Source of the DNA: Saksenaea vasiformis B4078
Lineage: Eukaryota; Mucoromycota; Mucoromycetes; Mucorales; Saksenaeaceae
NCBI GenBank assembly: GCA_000697055.1
Contig: JNDT01002101.1
Span: forward strand, 1 to 10,794
Length of the DNA stretch: 10,794 bases
Direction: 5' to 3'
In this document: positions 1 through 8,017 of the stretch, one piece after another
How positions within the stretch are numbered: the first letter of the stretch is position 1
Layout of the letters: each line of letters begins with the position of its first letter
Notes under the pieces: model-generated
The model's input: the letters and a program-made list of their open reading frames with translations, nothing else
Database searches by the model: none
Told to the model about the DNA's origin: nothing
Program-made: the position numbers and the translations under genes

Positions 1-190
1 TTTTAACATCTGTTGAAATGGGACGCATGTTGTTGAGATTGTGCAATTAGATTGACTGATTGAGAGATGAATGCAATGGGAGTAAAGAAAAAGCAAGTAG
101 AGCCATTTGCGAAAAAAATTTTAGTATTGTTATGGCTGTGACTTCAGTTTTTTTGATGCTATAATCACAAAGTCTTTTGTTTGAAAAATT
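1..190. other. Unassigned AT-rich DNA at window edge
   Basis: No open frame of useful length and no recognisable family. The stretch lies outside the inverted-repeat element that starts at 191. It could be a continuation of that element or the sequence it inserted into; nothing here reads like the missing C-terminus of the neighbouring transposase pseudogene. Confidence 0.4.
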
Positions 191-401
191 TCCACAAAAG
201 TGTCCGGATAAATAATTCACCTTTAATCTACTCTAATACTAGATATATATATGCTACAGATACATATAATAGCTTGTTAGAAAGCTGAGACATAGTACTT
301 TGCAATAAGCTATCATACAATATATATAGATAAGTAGATTAAATAATATTAGCTAATAAATACAAATGTACAAAACATCCAGACACTTTTGTGGAGTACT
401 G
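191..401. mobile_element. Short inverted-repeat element (MITE-like, possibly Tc1/mariner-related)
   Basis: TCCACAAAAGTGTCCGGAT at 191-209 is matched in reverse complement at 377-395 with one mismatch. Inner arms also pair: TTTAATCTACT near 222-232 with AGTAGATTAAA near 332-342, and AT-rich stretches between them. The right edge continues to CAGT followed by TA (read on the minus strand), a Tc1/mariner-like terminus next to a TA target at 402-403; the outermost bases of the left edge do not match it. There is no coding capacity. It interrupts the C-terminal coding region of the transposase pseudogene to its right. Seen: the repeats. Inferred: the mariner relationship. Confidence 0.6.
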
Positions 402-402
402 T

Positions 403-2460
403 AGGTATGACCACTCGTCGTATGGCATGGATTCCTGCAGTTGTGGATGAATCCGCTCAAGGAATTGAAATGCTGCTAAATGCACAAGAAGGTTGCTTGC
501 ATTTGCTCTGGGTAAAGACATTGATCGAATCATTCTCTTGTAGAGCCCATTAGTTCTCTCCAAACAGCATGCAGAAAACGAACGGAGGGGGCCGAGATTG
601 CAAATAGTAGGCGTGATGTGAGAAAGATAGTGCTGGGTGATTGTAAACACTGGATGCTTAAGGGTACCTTGACCATTGGCATGATTGGTTACGAGGAACG
701 ATTGCCACTCATAAATATATCTATATATAACAGAAGGGTGAGGGACGCGCTCTTGTACTTTTGCTGATGTTTACCTTTGCATAAGATCTAGATCATCGTC
801 TGTACAACTCCACTGGAGACTGATCTGACAGGCGATAGCAAGACCTGTCACTAAAGTGCGAGTGGTCGGATTGTCCAAACATTCTACCACCACAGTAGGC
901 ACAGCAAACAACAAGAAATCGAGCCAATCAACTGCATGATAGTTGCCTGTATTTGTGGCTATATCGTTCCATTTGCCTTGAAATGCAGTAGGGATGAACT
1001 GTCTTGATTTTTCAATCGTTTGACCAATCATTCGTAGGGTATATCCTTCCTTTAGTACAAAAGGATATTTCTTGGTGATCCTGCCATTTCTGTCCATGAT
1101 ATCATTACTGAATTTCTTCCCCTCATTAGCCAGCATGTTCTACAACAGTCACCCAAGCCCATGACCTAACAGATGCATCTCGTCAAGACTGAAAAACATG
1201 CTGCCAGTGAATGAGTGAAGTAATGCGAAGGGGACAGGAGCTTTGATACCATGTTCCTAATGGCATTGCAATAGATGACAGATTTGTAATTAGTACCTTG
1301 CAGAAGACTTGCAGAGAATATGCAACATACCTCATTACCATCTTTGAATTGCAGAATAGAATGCATAGGAGGGGTATTGGACAAATCAGAAACAAAGTAC
1401 ATGCCTGACGTCTTTTTACCTTTGATCAGACACTGTTGACAGCCAAACATGGAAGAAAAACCAGCATGGTTACAGAGACTGGCTGCAGCAGGAATATTAC
1501 CAGTTGCAAGAAGCAAGTATACCTTGGCTGTGAATTCACTACCATCTGCTCTTTTCACCATAATGCCACCATTTTGCAATTGCTTGAGTTCTTGTAGCAT
1601 TGGTTCAAGGAACATCCAGATATTCTTCAGGCTGCTGGGACCAGGCGTGATTCTCAATTGAAGCATGTTGTGGTTTTTATACCTGTGAAATGTATGAGGT
1701 TTATATTAATTTGCTTGCTGTATTGACCAATTACTTACCAGATAGATGGATCAAAATTGAGTATGACAACATGTATCATTGTCTGTGAGAGCTTGCTTCT
1801 GTGAAACCACTGAAATCCATCAATGTATAAGGTTAAAGCAATATCATATGGTCCAGTAAAGAGCTGTCAATTATCACAGAGTGATTGATATGTTGCACTG
1901 TCAAATATGTCCATGTACACTCCTTCTTCATGTCTCAAGGAATGACAATATGTCAGAAGTTCACACATCTCATTATCACTGATCATTTGAGCAAGTTGCT
2001 CTGCAACTGGGAGAATGGTCATCCTTTGCACTGCTTCTCAAATGATATCACTGTTGGGCTGACATTTGCATGTTTCCTTGTATCAATTTGCTCCACAGTA
2101 TGGGCAAACAGTCTTCTTGTCATCACTCATGTGATAAATGGATAGATCAAAAAATAGGAAAATCAGACGAGAAAATCCTTTGAGACTCTTTTTAATTGTC
2201 AAGTTCAATCAAAAAGGGATCTTGTTCTAGTACATCATTTTCTATCCTATTTATATTCAAGAATTAGAGTGGAGCTTGTAGAAAGGTCATGGTTGGATAA
2301 AACATGTCCTTTCGGGTGTCTTGATACTCTTATCTTGTCTGTCATATTCTTCTTGTTCTTTTCTGCTGTAATCTTGGATCAAGCGGAGTTATTTCATGTA
2401 CCTGATCTTTAATTTCACTCAGATCAAGATACTCAGTTCTGCACTAATTATAGGTGACTC
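403..2460 (-). pseudogene. CACTA/Tnp2-like transposase pseudogene (copy 1)
   Basis: This is a decayed DDE transposase of the CACTA type, which would cut and paste its own element. Exon blocks on the minus strand end or start at 1739, 1682-1331, 1256-775 and 720 to about 403. Introns at 1738-1683 (phase 2), 1330-1257 (phase 0) and 774-721 (phase 2) have GT-AG ends. Readable parts in order: a cysteine motif (CPYCGAN), ILPVAEQLAQM, the LYIDGF segment with a candidate catalytic Asp, LRITPGP, a Cys-rich block (NHAGFSSMFGCQQC), the SLDEMHLLGHG segment with a second candidate Asp, AVDWLDFLLFAVPT, and QHYLSHI...ERTNG...ANASN. In-frame stops lie at 2085-2083, 2040-2038, 1869-1867, 1151-1149 (all TGA) and 1142-1140 (TAG). 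The C-terminal third is lost at the inverted-repeat element. The 5' part beyond about 2090 is only weakly readable (for example SEIKDQVHEITPLDPRLQQ near 2400). It is a diverged relative of the transposase at 3243-6445. Confidence 0.8.
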
Positions 2461-2629
2461 TCTGAGTTTATTTCATTACGGTCATTACCGATATGACTTA
2501 TACATCAATATGAGTCGTCCTATACGACAACTCATATATAAGACACAACCTGCTGGACACACATGATATGTCTCTGGCTGGACTGGGTATGCATAGGGGT
2601 TGGCATAAACGAATATGAATGAATATATA
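2461..2629. other. Non-coding DNA upstream of transposase copy 1
   Basis: No coding region was seen. An imperfect hairpin lies around 2509-2537 (TATGAGT/ACTCATA arms). A TATATA stretch just after it, near 2537, could be the TATA box of copy 1, which reads leftwards from here. A second inverted repeat (AACGAATA... with ...TATTCGTT) spans about 2608-2645 and leads into the tandem repeats. Confidence 0.35.
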
Positions 2630-2814
2630 GATATTCGTATTCGTTTGTCATATAGAAATAAATATTCGTATTCATTTGTCAAGTAAGAATGAATATTCGT
2701 ATTCATTCATTAAATAGAAATGCATATTCATATTCATTCGTCAAGTAAAAGCAAATATTCATATTCGTTCATCAAATAAAATGAATATTCAAACTTGTTC
2801 AATTATTCAAGTAG
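2630..2814. repeat. 31-bp tandem repeat, about 6 copies
   Basis: Units begin at 2630, 2661, 2692, 2723 and 2754, each 31 bp except the fifth (30 bp), plus a degenerate sixth at 2784-2814. The core is AATATTCGTATTCATT followed by GTCAAGTA. The last unit runs into TAGTG at 2812-2816, the inverted form of a CACTA end, so the array may be the subterminal region of the element that carried copy 1. A plain minisatellite is the alternative. The apparent minus-strand ORF across the array is only a translation of the repeat. Confidence 0.75.
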
Positions 2815-2830
2815 TGCCATTTTTATTATT

Positions 2831-2910
2831 TGCATGTCATTCGTTAATGTTGTAATTAATACAATGTCAATTAAGTAAAAAGAGAAGAAAAGAGAAAAGA
2901 TATGTCCTTC
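2831..2910. repeat. First unit of an interrupted 64-68 bp tandem repeat
   Basis: GCATGTCATTCGTTAATG followed by TTGTAATTAAT recurs as ATATGTCCTTC joined to ACTAATG plus TTGTAATTAAT across the element insertion at 2911-7828. It recurs again from about 7887 (GTACGTCGTTTGCAAATG then CTGTAATTAAC). AATG landmarks lie at 2846, 7835 and 7899, giving periods of 68 bp (with the element removed) and 64 bp. Confidence 0.75.
2908..2910. repeat. Left target-site duplication (TTC)
   Basis: TTC directly precedes the CACTA terminus and is repeated at 7829-7831 directly after the other terminus. Three-base duplications are typical of CACTA elements. Comparison with the flanking tandem repeat shows only one TTC at this position in the uninterrupted unit, which supports a true duplication. 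Confidence 0.8.
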
Positions 2911-2930
2911 CACTATGGGAAAAATAATCC
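2911..2930 (+). repeat. Left terminal inverted repeat
   Basis: CACTATGGGAAAAATAATCC matches the reverse complement of the right end in 18 of 20 bases; the differences are at positions 6 and 7. The sequence inside the repeat does not match between the two ends. Confidence 0.85.
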
Positions 2931-2948
2931 CAGACTTCCATGATGTAT

Positions 2949-3041
2949 CCTGGAACAATCCTGGAAAATAATCCTGGAACTAATCACAGAATTCGACGTT
3001 TCCATGATTGTTCCAGGATTATTTTCCAGGATTGTTCCAGG
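2949..3041. repeat. Perfect 31-bp inverted repeat in the left subterminal region
   Basis: Arms at 2949-2979 and 3011-3041 are exact reverse complements, separated by 31 bp. Each arm holds three copies of CCTGGAA, and a further CCAGGA lies near 3066. Repeated short motifs inside the ends of CACTA elements are known binding sites for their transposition proteins; that role here is inferred. Confidence 0.85.
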
Positions 3042-3079
3042 CTAAGTCCATGGCAGATGTGCAATTCCAGGATAATATC

Positions 3080-3235
3080 CATAGCTTTTATTGGATGGTA
3101 AGGACGATACTCATAGCTTTTATTGGATAGCAAGAATGACACTCATAGCTTTTGTTGGATAGTAAAAATGATATTTATAATTTTATTGGATAGGTAGAAT
3201 GGATATTCATAAGTTCTGTTGGATAACAATATTTC
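3080..3235. repeat. 32-bp tandem repeat, about 5 copies
   Basis: Units start at 3080, 3112, 3144, 3176 and 3208, exactly 32 bp apart, with core CATAGCTTTTATTGGATAG. The array lies between the transposase stop codon (3243) and the left inverted repeat, so it would form the 3' untranslated or subterminal part of the element. The last unit is shorter and the most diverged. Confidence 0.85.
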
Positions 3236-3242
3236 TAAATGT

Positions 3243-6200
3243 CTATATATATCTTCTATTGCCGCATGTCTCCCTGTTGTAGCTGCTAGATGCCATACCT
3301 GGCCAGATGCAGTAGCTTTTACCACTACACTCATTTGGATCTTGACAAATACTACCAGCAAATTCCTCAATGTTCATACAATTGATAGCAAACAATTGGT
3401 CTCCAGAATTTGCATAGTAGTAAATGCTATGTGATAACGAGTCTACTTCTGTCTTATAAACACCTACAATGGCAAGGATCGTATCCGGACACTGGCTTGG
3501 TTGTAGATAGAAATATACTTTTCTGAAAAAATGCTTTTTTTCGAAGACAATGTTGCTCCCAGGCCTGAATGCATATCTATGGCACAACATTAAAACAGAT
3601 CAATAAAGTATGTTACTGTACCTGTCTATATCAATAGTTAGTTGTACAAAGTATGCAGCACGATTGCATTCTCTGTGTTTCAAGATACTTCCAAATATTT
3701 TATGGTTTAGCCAAATGCTACCAGCATATTGCAAGTCTCTTATCTCTTGGCCTTCTAATCCCATACGCCTTTGATACGCTCTTAGTGCTTGCTGTAGAGC
3801 CCATTGTTGGATTCCTGCAATTGAACCCATGGTGCTCAAAGATTCCTGCTTTATAGAACCTAGTAGTTCTGGGGCTAAAGCATTTTGAGGGATGTTAACT
3901 GGCTCTGGGTCCCTTGAACTGTGGGATAGTGCAGAATCTATGTAACAGGACATTGCCAGCCTGACCATTACATTGGCAGCATTGGCTGCAGGAGCACTAG
4001 TCGAAGAAATAAGTCAACTGTAGATGCCGATCATTCGTTCCAATGGTCGAGCACTGAGGTACCAGAGGAGGCCCATTTTCCTGATTATGTCTGGAATATG
4101 CGACACATAGTGCTGATTTGGAGTAAATATCAATACCTTTAAGATGTTGCTTTCCACCAGGTATCTGAGATAGCCATGCCATTCTTGTATATCACTATTG
4201 CCACAATGATTTAGTGTTTCTTATTAAGACAACTTACATTTTGACTGCAGCAATGTCAAAGCTTTCCAGTCTATACTGAAGACTACATTGACATATGTGT
4301 ACAACGGCCATGGTAGTGTGTTTTGCAGCATCTTCAGCGAGATGATCAACTACTAATGTTGGGACAACATAAAGCATGAAGTCCAGCCAATCAACTGCCT
4401 TCATCTTTGGTTTGTTCAAGAGGCTTTTTCATGATCCTTGGAAAGTGGTTGGTATGAGTTTCCTTGATGCTTCCATCTTTTCCATGATGCTTTCTAGGCG
4501 CTGCTTGTCTATTGCAAATGGATTATTTGCTTCAGCCACTGTGTACTTTCCTTGAATTAACAAGAAGAATTGATGGCTGATGCCATAACCAAGTAGGTGC
4601 ATCTCATCAAGCCCAAAAAACTCAGGTCCATGGAAGCTCTTAAGGAAGGAGAAGTGGCAAGAAGCAGTAATTCCAGGCTTGATAATAATGGGTCAATATT
4701 ACAAAGAGAAGAGAATTAACTTACTCCTTAAGCAGTTTGATAACTTTTGATGGATCGCCATTCTGAGGGACCGTCTCTTTCAGGGAAATACATTCCACCA
4801 CCATCTTCTGGTCTCTCACCAACAGCCACACAGATATGACATCCATAAGTGCTTTGATGACCAGCATGATTTGCTAGGCTTGCTACTGCTGGCATATCTC
4901 CAGAAGAAAGCCAGGTATGAACTTTGACATGTATCTGTTCGCGTCTGATTTTCACCATCATGCCATGATCTTGCAACTCCTCCAACTCGGCACAGATTGG
5001 ATCAAGGAAAGACCACAAGTCTTGAGGGCGCTTGGGACCAGGTGTAATACAAAGTTGTATCATGTTCTGGATCTCATATCTATGGCATTTTGTCAATAGT
5101 CTGCCAATGATTCAAGATATCTTACCGGACAGAGGGGCTCATGTTGTAAATAACTCCAAGGAAGATATTCTTGCAATGCTTACTGCCCTTAAATGGTTGA
5201 AAACCATCTGTAAACAAACCAAAGTCGATGACAAATTCATTGACAGATAGATCCACTGTATGATTTCTGTACGTCAATCCGTCCAGCACATCTTCATAGA
5301 TGTTAGGTTCGTGACGTCTTTCTTTATGATACTCCAACAGCTCTCTCAATACAAGATCGCTGAGCATGAAAGCTAGCTGTTCTCCAATTGGAAGTATCTG
5401 GGCCATTGCATATGGTATATGGTCACTGTCAACCATATTTCAGGGTAGACTACAGAAGTTGCAGCTGTCGGGACCATCTTTTTTGAACAGCATACAACCG
5501 TTTCTACACACCAGATAGTGTCTGGTTTTAACAGGATAAAGTTCCTTGCAAAGATCTTTCGAAATATATGGCGAAAGGATCTTTTCATGATCTATTTTTT
5601 TAGTCATGTCCAAGTTAATGAAGGGACACTCAGTAAACGAGTACAGTACCAGGTTTAGCAGCTGTCAAGGCATCATTGTAGAACTTTATGAGTTCCTCAT
5701 GTGCAGCTCGCAGGATTGAATAGTGGTTAACAATCTGCTGCAGTTTAATGCTCAGCCTGTAGGTCGGGTCATCAAGGATCTTTGACTTGGTAAACTCATA
5801 TGTCCTAGGTCCACTGGTGGAAGAAGATTCTATATCTATCATTAGTAGGAAGTCAGCACAATAAGTTTACATTAATAGCCACGAGGCGTACCAGCATTGT
5901 TTACATCAACGTTAGCACTACTGGTGGGTATGTCCTCATTATCACTCTCACTGGAGTCATAACGATTGCTGTTCTCATACACCTCTTGACTTTCCACGTT
6001 ATCAGCTGGAGCATACCAATCATCATCGAACCACAATGCATCTGCGTCCTCATTAGCGCTGCCTATGTTTTCAACTCTATCTTGTGTTATATCTGTAACG
6101 TCCAGTGTTTGTAGATCCTGTGCTAGACTCGCTGCGGATTCTACTGGTGGCTCTGCTGCAGGACCTTGACTGGCAGTAGCAGTTGCTACTGATCTCTGTT

Positions 6201-6445
6201 CCAGCTCATTCAGATTTACACTATTTACAGGTCAGTTCTATAGCGAAAGTTTTATATTGATATCTTTGACCACCATATGACAGATTCCCTGCACTCGTTT
6301 CACCTTGATTATAGGATCGCAGGTACGGGATGATGTGTCTATTGAAAACCCATCTACTGTAAGTTGTCTTACACCAGCTGCACTGCACTCTGTCATCTGA
6401 GCAGTTTGAAGCATTTGTTCACATGCGTTTGCGCGATTGTTCCAT
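3243..6445 (-). pseudogene. CACTA/Tnp2-like transposase pseudogene (copy 2)
   Basis: This is the DDE transposase of the surrounding element. Exon blocks on the minus strand: 6445 to about 6330, about 6236-5892, 5835-5650, 5591-5126, 5079-4725, 4677-4238, 4194-3622 and 3576-3243, roughly 930 codons. All introns are 43-58 bp GT-AG except the first, whose join is unresolved. Domains in order: an N-terminal finger (CSWCKTTYSRWVFNRHI), an acidic linker, a zinc-ribbon-like block (CRNGCMLF...CNFC), ILPIGEQLAFMLSD, LFTDGF (candidate catalytic Asp), LCITPGP, a Cys/His block (NHAGHQSTYGCHIC), GLDEMHLLGYG (second candidate Asp), VDWLDFMLYVVPT, YLSARPLERMIGIYS, ANAANVMVRLAM and a C-terminal YCIWPGMASSSYNRE. 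Stops interrupt it at 6421-6419, 5442-5440, 4431-4429 and 4016-4014 (TGA) and 4730-4728 (TAA). The usual longest-ORF call at 3997-4182 is in the wrong frame. Confidence 0.85.
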
Positions 6446-6607
6446 GATTTTCAAAAAAGAAATTTTGACAGAGGAAGGAGTGAGAGTGGAGTTGTTCTGA
6501 AAGTAGTTCCCACGATCCCTTGTTTCAAGATAATAAATATTGATTAGTCAACAGCCAATTTGACTTTTAAGATTTTCTCACGTTTTAACAGTATCCATCG
6601 CGTTATC
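6446..6607. promoter_or_regulatory. Shared region between divergent element genes
   Basis: Only 162 bp separate the putative start codons of the transposase (leftward) and the accessory gene (rightward), so promoters must overlap or be shared. A TATA-like stretch (GATAATAAATATTG, near 6530-6543) lies about 70 bp before the accessory start. The transposase side has a pyrimidine-rich leader on its own strand but no clear TATA box. Confidence 0.45.
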
Positions 6608-7466
6608 ATGCCTAACCCTCCCAGCAACAGATCGGTTTTGACATTGCTCAATGATACCATACTCCCTGTTCTCCACAGAATAGAAGAGACTCAGCAAGTG
6701 CATGGAGCTCGCCTTGACCAGCAGGATAGACTGCTTAACGAAATCAAGAAAGAGCAAGAGGAAATACTTCATTTGCTGAAGGAAAACAAGATTCCTCCTG
6801 TAGCCTCAGAAGAAGAAACGTCAGCCATTGAAGATGAAAGGACGCTAGAAAGACCAACAAATATGGTGAATGGTAGGAGACAAGCAGTGAAATTGACTGC
6901 CAGAGCGTTCAGGAAATATGTCTGCCAAAGATTCTTTGAAGAAGATGAACCAAGGGCAGATAATGCACTTTGAAATCTCTCTGTCCTCGTGAAGGCAGTT
7001 ATAGCTGATATTGGTTCCAGTCTGCCAGTCAATGACAATCCCGTCTCTTGGAATAACCTGGCGTAAGAGGTGCAAAACAAAGCAATCTCTGCAGTGGAGC
7101 TCCAGGCCTCTCAGATGGGGATCATGCTCCAGTGATGCAAGAATTTCTGGGCAGCAAAGTGGCTTCTCCAATCAAAATGGGGAAACTAATATCAATATCA
7201 GAACTTGCTGCGGAAGGTAACTCAGGGCTATAGTGCTCCAGAGATTAACAAAAATTTTGACAATATAGAACTCTGATAATGTGGACTTGTCAGAAGAGTA
7301 AGTAAGCCATATGTTGTCATTATGCAAATGAACTAATACATTTGTGCACAGCAAAGAAGAGGGTGATGAACGTCTGGTGAAAAGACACTGCAACAGACTG
7401 TAAAAATCTACTGTGCATAAGGTGTCTTTTACAAATGTAGACCCTGAATTTGATGAAGTGAAATAA
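6608..7466 (+). pseudogene. Coiled-coil accessory protein pseudogene of the CACTA element
   Basis: I do not recognise this as a named family. The start chosen is ATG 6608 (MPNPPSNRS); an in-frame ATG at 6560 is possible. Residues about 13-60 form a strong heptad pattern (HRIEETQQVHGARLDQQDRL, then EIKKEQEEILHLL), followed by an acidic linker and a basic/aromatic stretch (RAFRKYVCQRFFEED). The frame continues through TGA 6971-6973, TAA 7064-7066, TGA 7133-7135 and TAA 7187-7189, with protein-like sequence on both sides of each (for example SSLPVNDNPVSWNNLA and CKNFWAAKWLLQSKWGN). A 1-base shift occurs near 7271-7276, then a likely intron 7298-7351 and a final exon rich in charge. The end is TAA 7401-7403 or, if that is another mutated codon, TAA 7464-7466. 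By position it may be the counterpart of the second, DNA-binding protein of plant CACTA elements (TnpA-like); this is inference from layout, not from homology. Confidence 0.6.
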
Positions 7467-7587
7467 AGAGTAGAGTTAATTGGTTACCACAGAAAAATAC
7501 CATATGTAAAGTCCTAAGGTCAGCGGAATTATCCTTGTCAATGCATGAAAGAGCTCGTGAAGTAATTTTAGTTGATGGTTGTTATGG
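7467..7587. other. Non-coding stretch between accessory gene and right subterminal repeats
   Basis: AATAAA at 7462-7467 could be the polyadenylation signal of the accessory gene. Some short protein-like sequence continues in frame past 7466, so the true end of that gene is uncertain. Nothing else was recognised. Confidence 0.35.
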
Positions 7588-7808
7588 TATTTCCATGATG
7601 CATCCAGGATCAATCCTGTAGATAATCCTGGAATTAAAGGATAAACGCAGAATCCATCATGGAATCTGCTATCATGGAATTTCTGTGATTATTGTAAAAT
7701 TATCATGGAACTATCCTGTACACTATCATGGAATTCCATGATGATCATGGAACAATCCTGGAGGTCATGGAATAATCGCGGAATAATCCTGGAAATTGTC
7801 AATTTCCA
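7588..7808. repeat. Right subterminal repeat array (ATCATGGAA / AATCCTGGAA)
   Basis: Dense short repeats in both orientations: at least seven CATGGAA or TTCCATG motifs and several CCTGGA or CCAGGA motifs in about 220 bp. Includes the perfect 16-bp palindrome TCATGGAATTCCATGA at 7726-7741. The left end of the same element carries CCTGGAA motifs, so the motif is shared by both ends, as expected for transposition-protein binding sites. Confidence 0.75.
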
Positions 7809-7816
7809 GGATTATT
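7782..7816. repeat. Perfect 17-bp-arm hairpin overlapping the right end
   Basis: AATAATCCTGGAAATTG at 7782-7798 pairs exactly with 7800-7816 around a single central base. Its right arm overlaps the inner half of the right terminal inverted repeat, so the hairpin may help or hinder end recognition. Confidence 0.85.
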
Positions 7817-7828
7817 TTTCCTGTAGTG
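7809..7828 (-). repeat. Right terminal inverted repeat
   Basis: Read on the minus strand from 7828 it is CACTACAGGAAAAATAATCC, 18 of 20 identical to the left terminus. Confidence 0.85.
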
Positions 7829-7831
7829 TTC
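7829..7831. repeat. Right target-site duplication (TTC)
   Basis: The second copy of TTC, directly after the terminal TAGTG. The following ACTAATG joins smoothly to the left flank in the tandem-repeat comparison. Confidence 0.8.
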
Positions 7832-7945
7832 ACTAATGTTGTAATTAATGAGGCGTCAGTTAAGCGTGAGGTTGAGTAAAGAAATGTACGTCGTTTGCAA
7901 ATGCTGTAATTAACTAAGTGTCCATTAAACTATTAGAGCAGTAAA
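7832..7945. repeat. Second and third units of the interrupted 64-68 bp tandem repeat
   Basis: AATGTTGTAATTAAT at 7835 and AATGCTGTAATTAAC at 7899 are 64 bp apart. Each is followed by a GTC(A/C)(A/G)TTAA-like motif. They match the unit left of the element at 2846. A run of 14 A follows at about 7943-7956. These repeats lie just beyond the 3' end of the hAT transposase and may belong to that element's subterminal region; this is not proven. Confidence 0.7.
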
Positions 7946-8011
7946 AAAAAAAAAAAGAACTAATTCAGAAACGTAATCCAAGAGAAAGGTCCAATTGAGA
8001 CAGTAAATACT

Positions 8012-8017
8012 TTTATT
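8012..8017 (-). terminator. Candidate polyadenylation signal of the hAT gene
   Basis: AATAAA on the minus strand directly follows the TAG stop at 8020-8018. The position is unusually close to the stop but plausible for a compact element gene. Confidence 0.4.

Larger units (their letters stand above)
2911..7828. mobile_element. CACTA-type DNA transposon with both ends, 4918 bp
   Basis: The element is bounded by 20-bp terminal inverted repeats starting CACTA, with a 3-bp target duplication (TTC). Inside lie subterminal repeats at both ends, a minus-strand transposase pseudogene (3243-6445) and a divergent plus-strand accessory pseudogene (6608 to about 7466). The termini and duplication class match what is known of CACTA (En/Spm) elements. 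The flanking 64-68 bp tandem repeat is continuous if the element and one TTC are removed, so both borders are known to the base. Coding decay suggests that it can no longer move by itself, though the intact ends could still be used by a related transposase. Confidence 0.85.

Noticed and set aside
1885..2145. Plus-strand ORF MICCTVKYVH…
   Set aside because: Antisense to the readable transposase copy 1 exon; no domain and no supporting signals.
2485..2706. Minus-strand ORF rich in Tyr and Ile (…NEYEYLFLYDKR…)
   Set aside because: It is a translation of the 31-bp tandem repeat, which happens to lack stops in one frame; no family features.
2630..2814. CRISPR array
   Set aside because: The repeats are contiguous and imperfect with no unique spacers, and the region is eukaryotic.
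3997..4182. Minus-strand ORF MAWLSQIPGG… as part of the transposase
   Set aside because: A neighbouring frame gives YLRYLV…QHYVSHIP…SARPLERMIG, which aligns with copy 1; the longer ORF is a shadow produced by the TGA at 4016-4014.
5592..5649. Frameshift in transposase copy 2 near 5640
   Set aside because: A 58-bp GT-AG intron with a TGACTAA branch-like site and matching phase explains the frame change better.
7943..7956. A-run as the tail of a retrotransposed copy
   Set aside because: The adjacent hAT gene retains introns and reads on the other strand; no reverse-transcriptase sequence or matching duplication seen.
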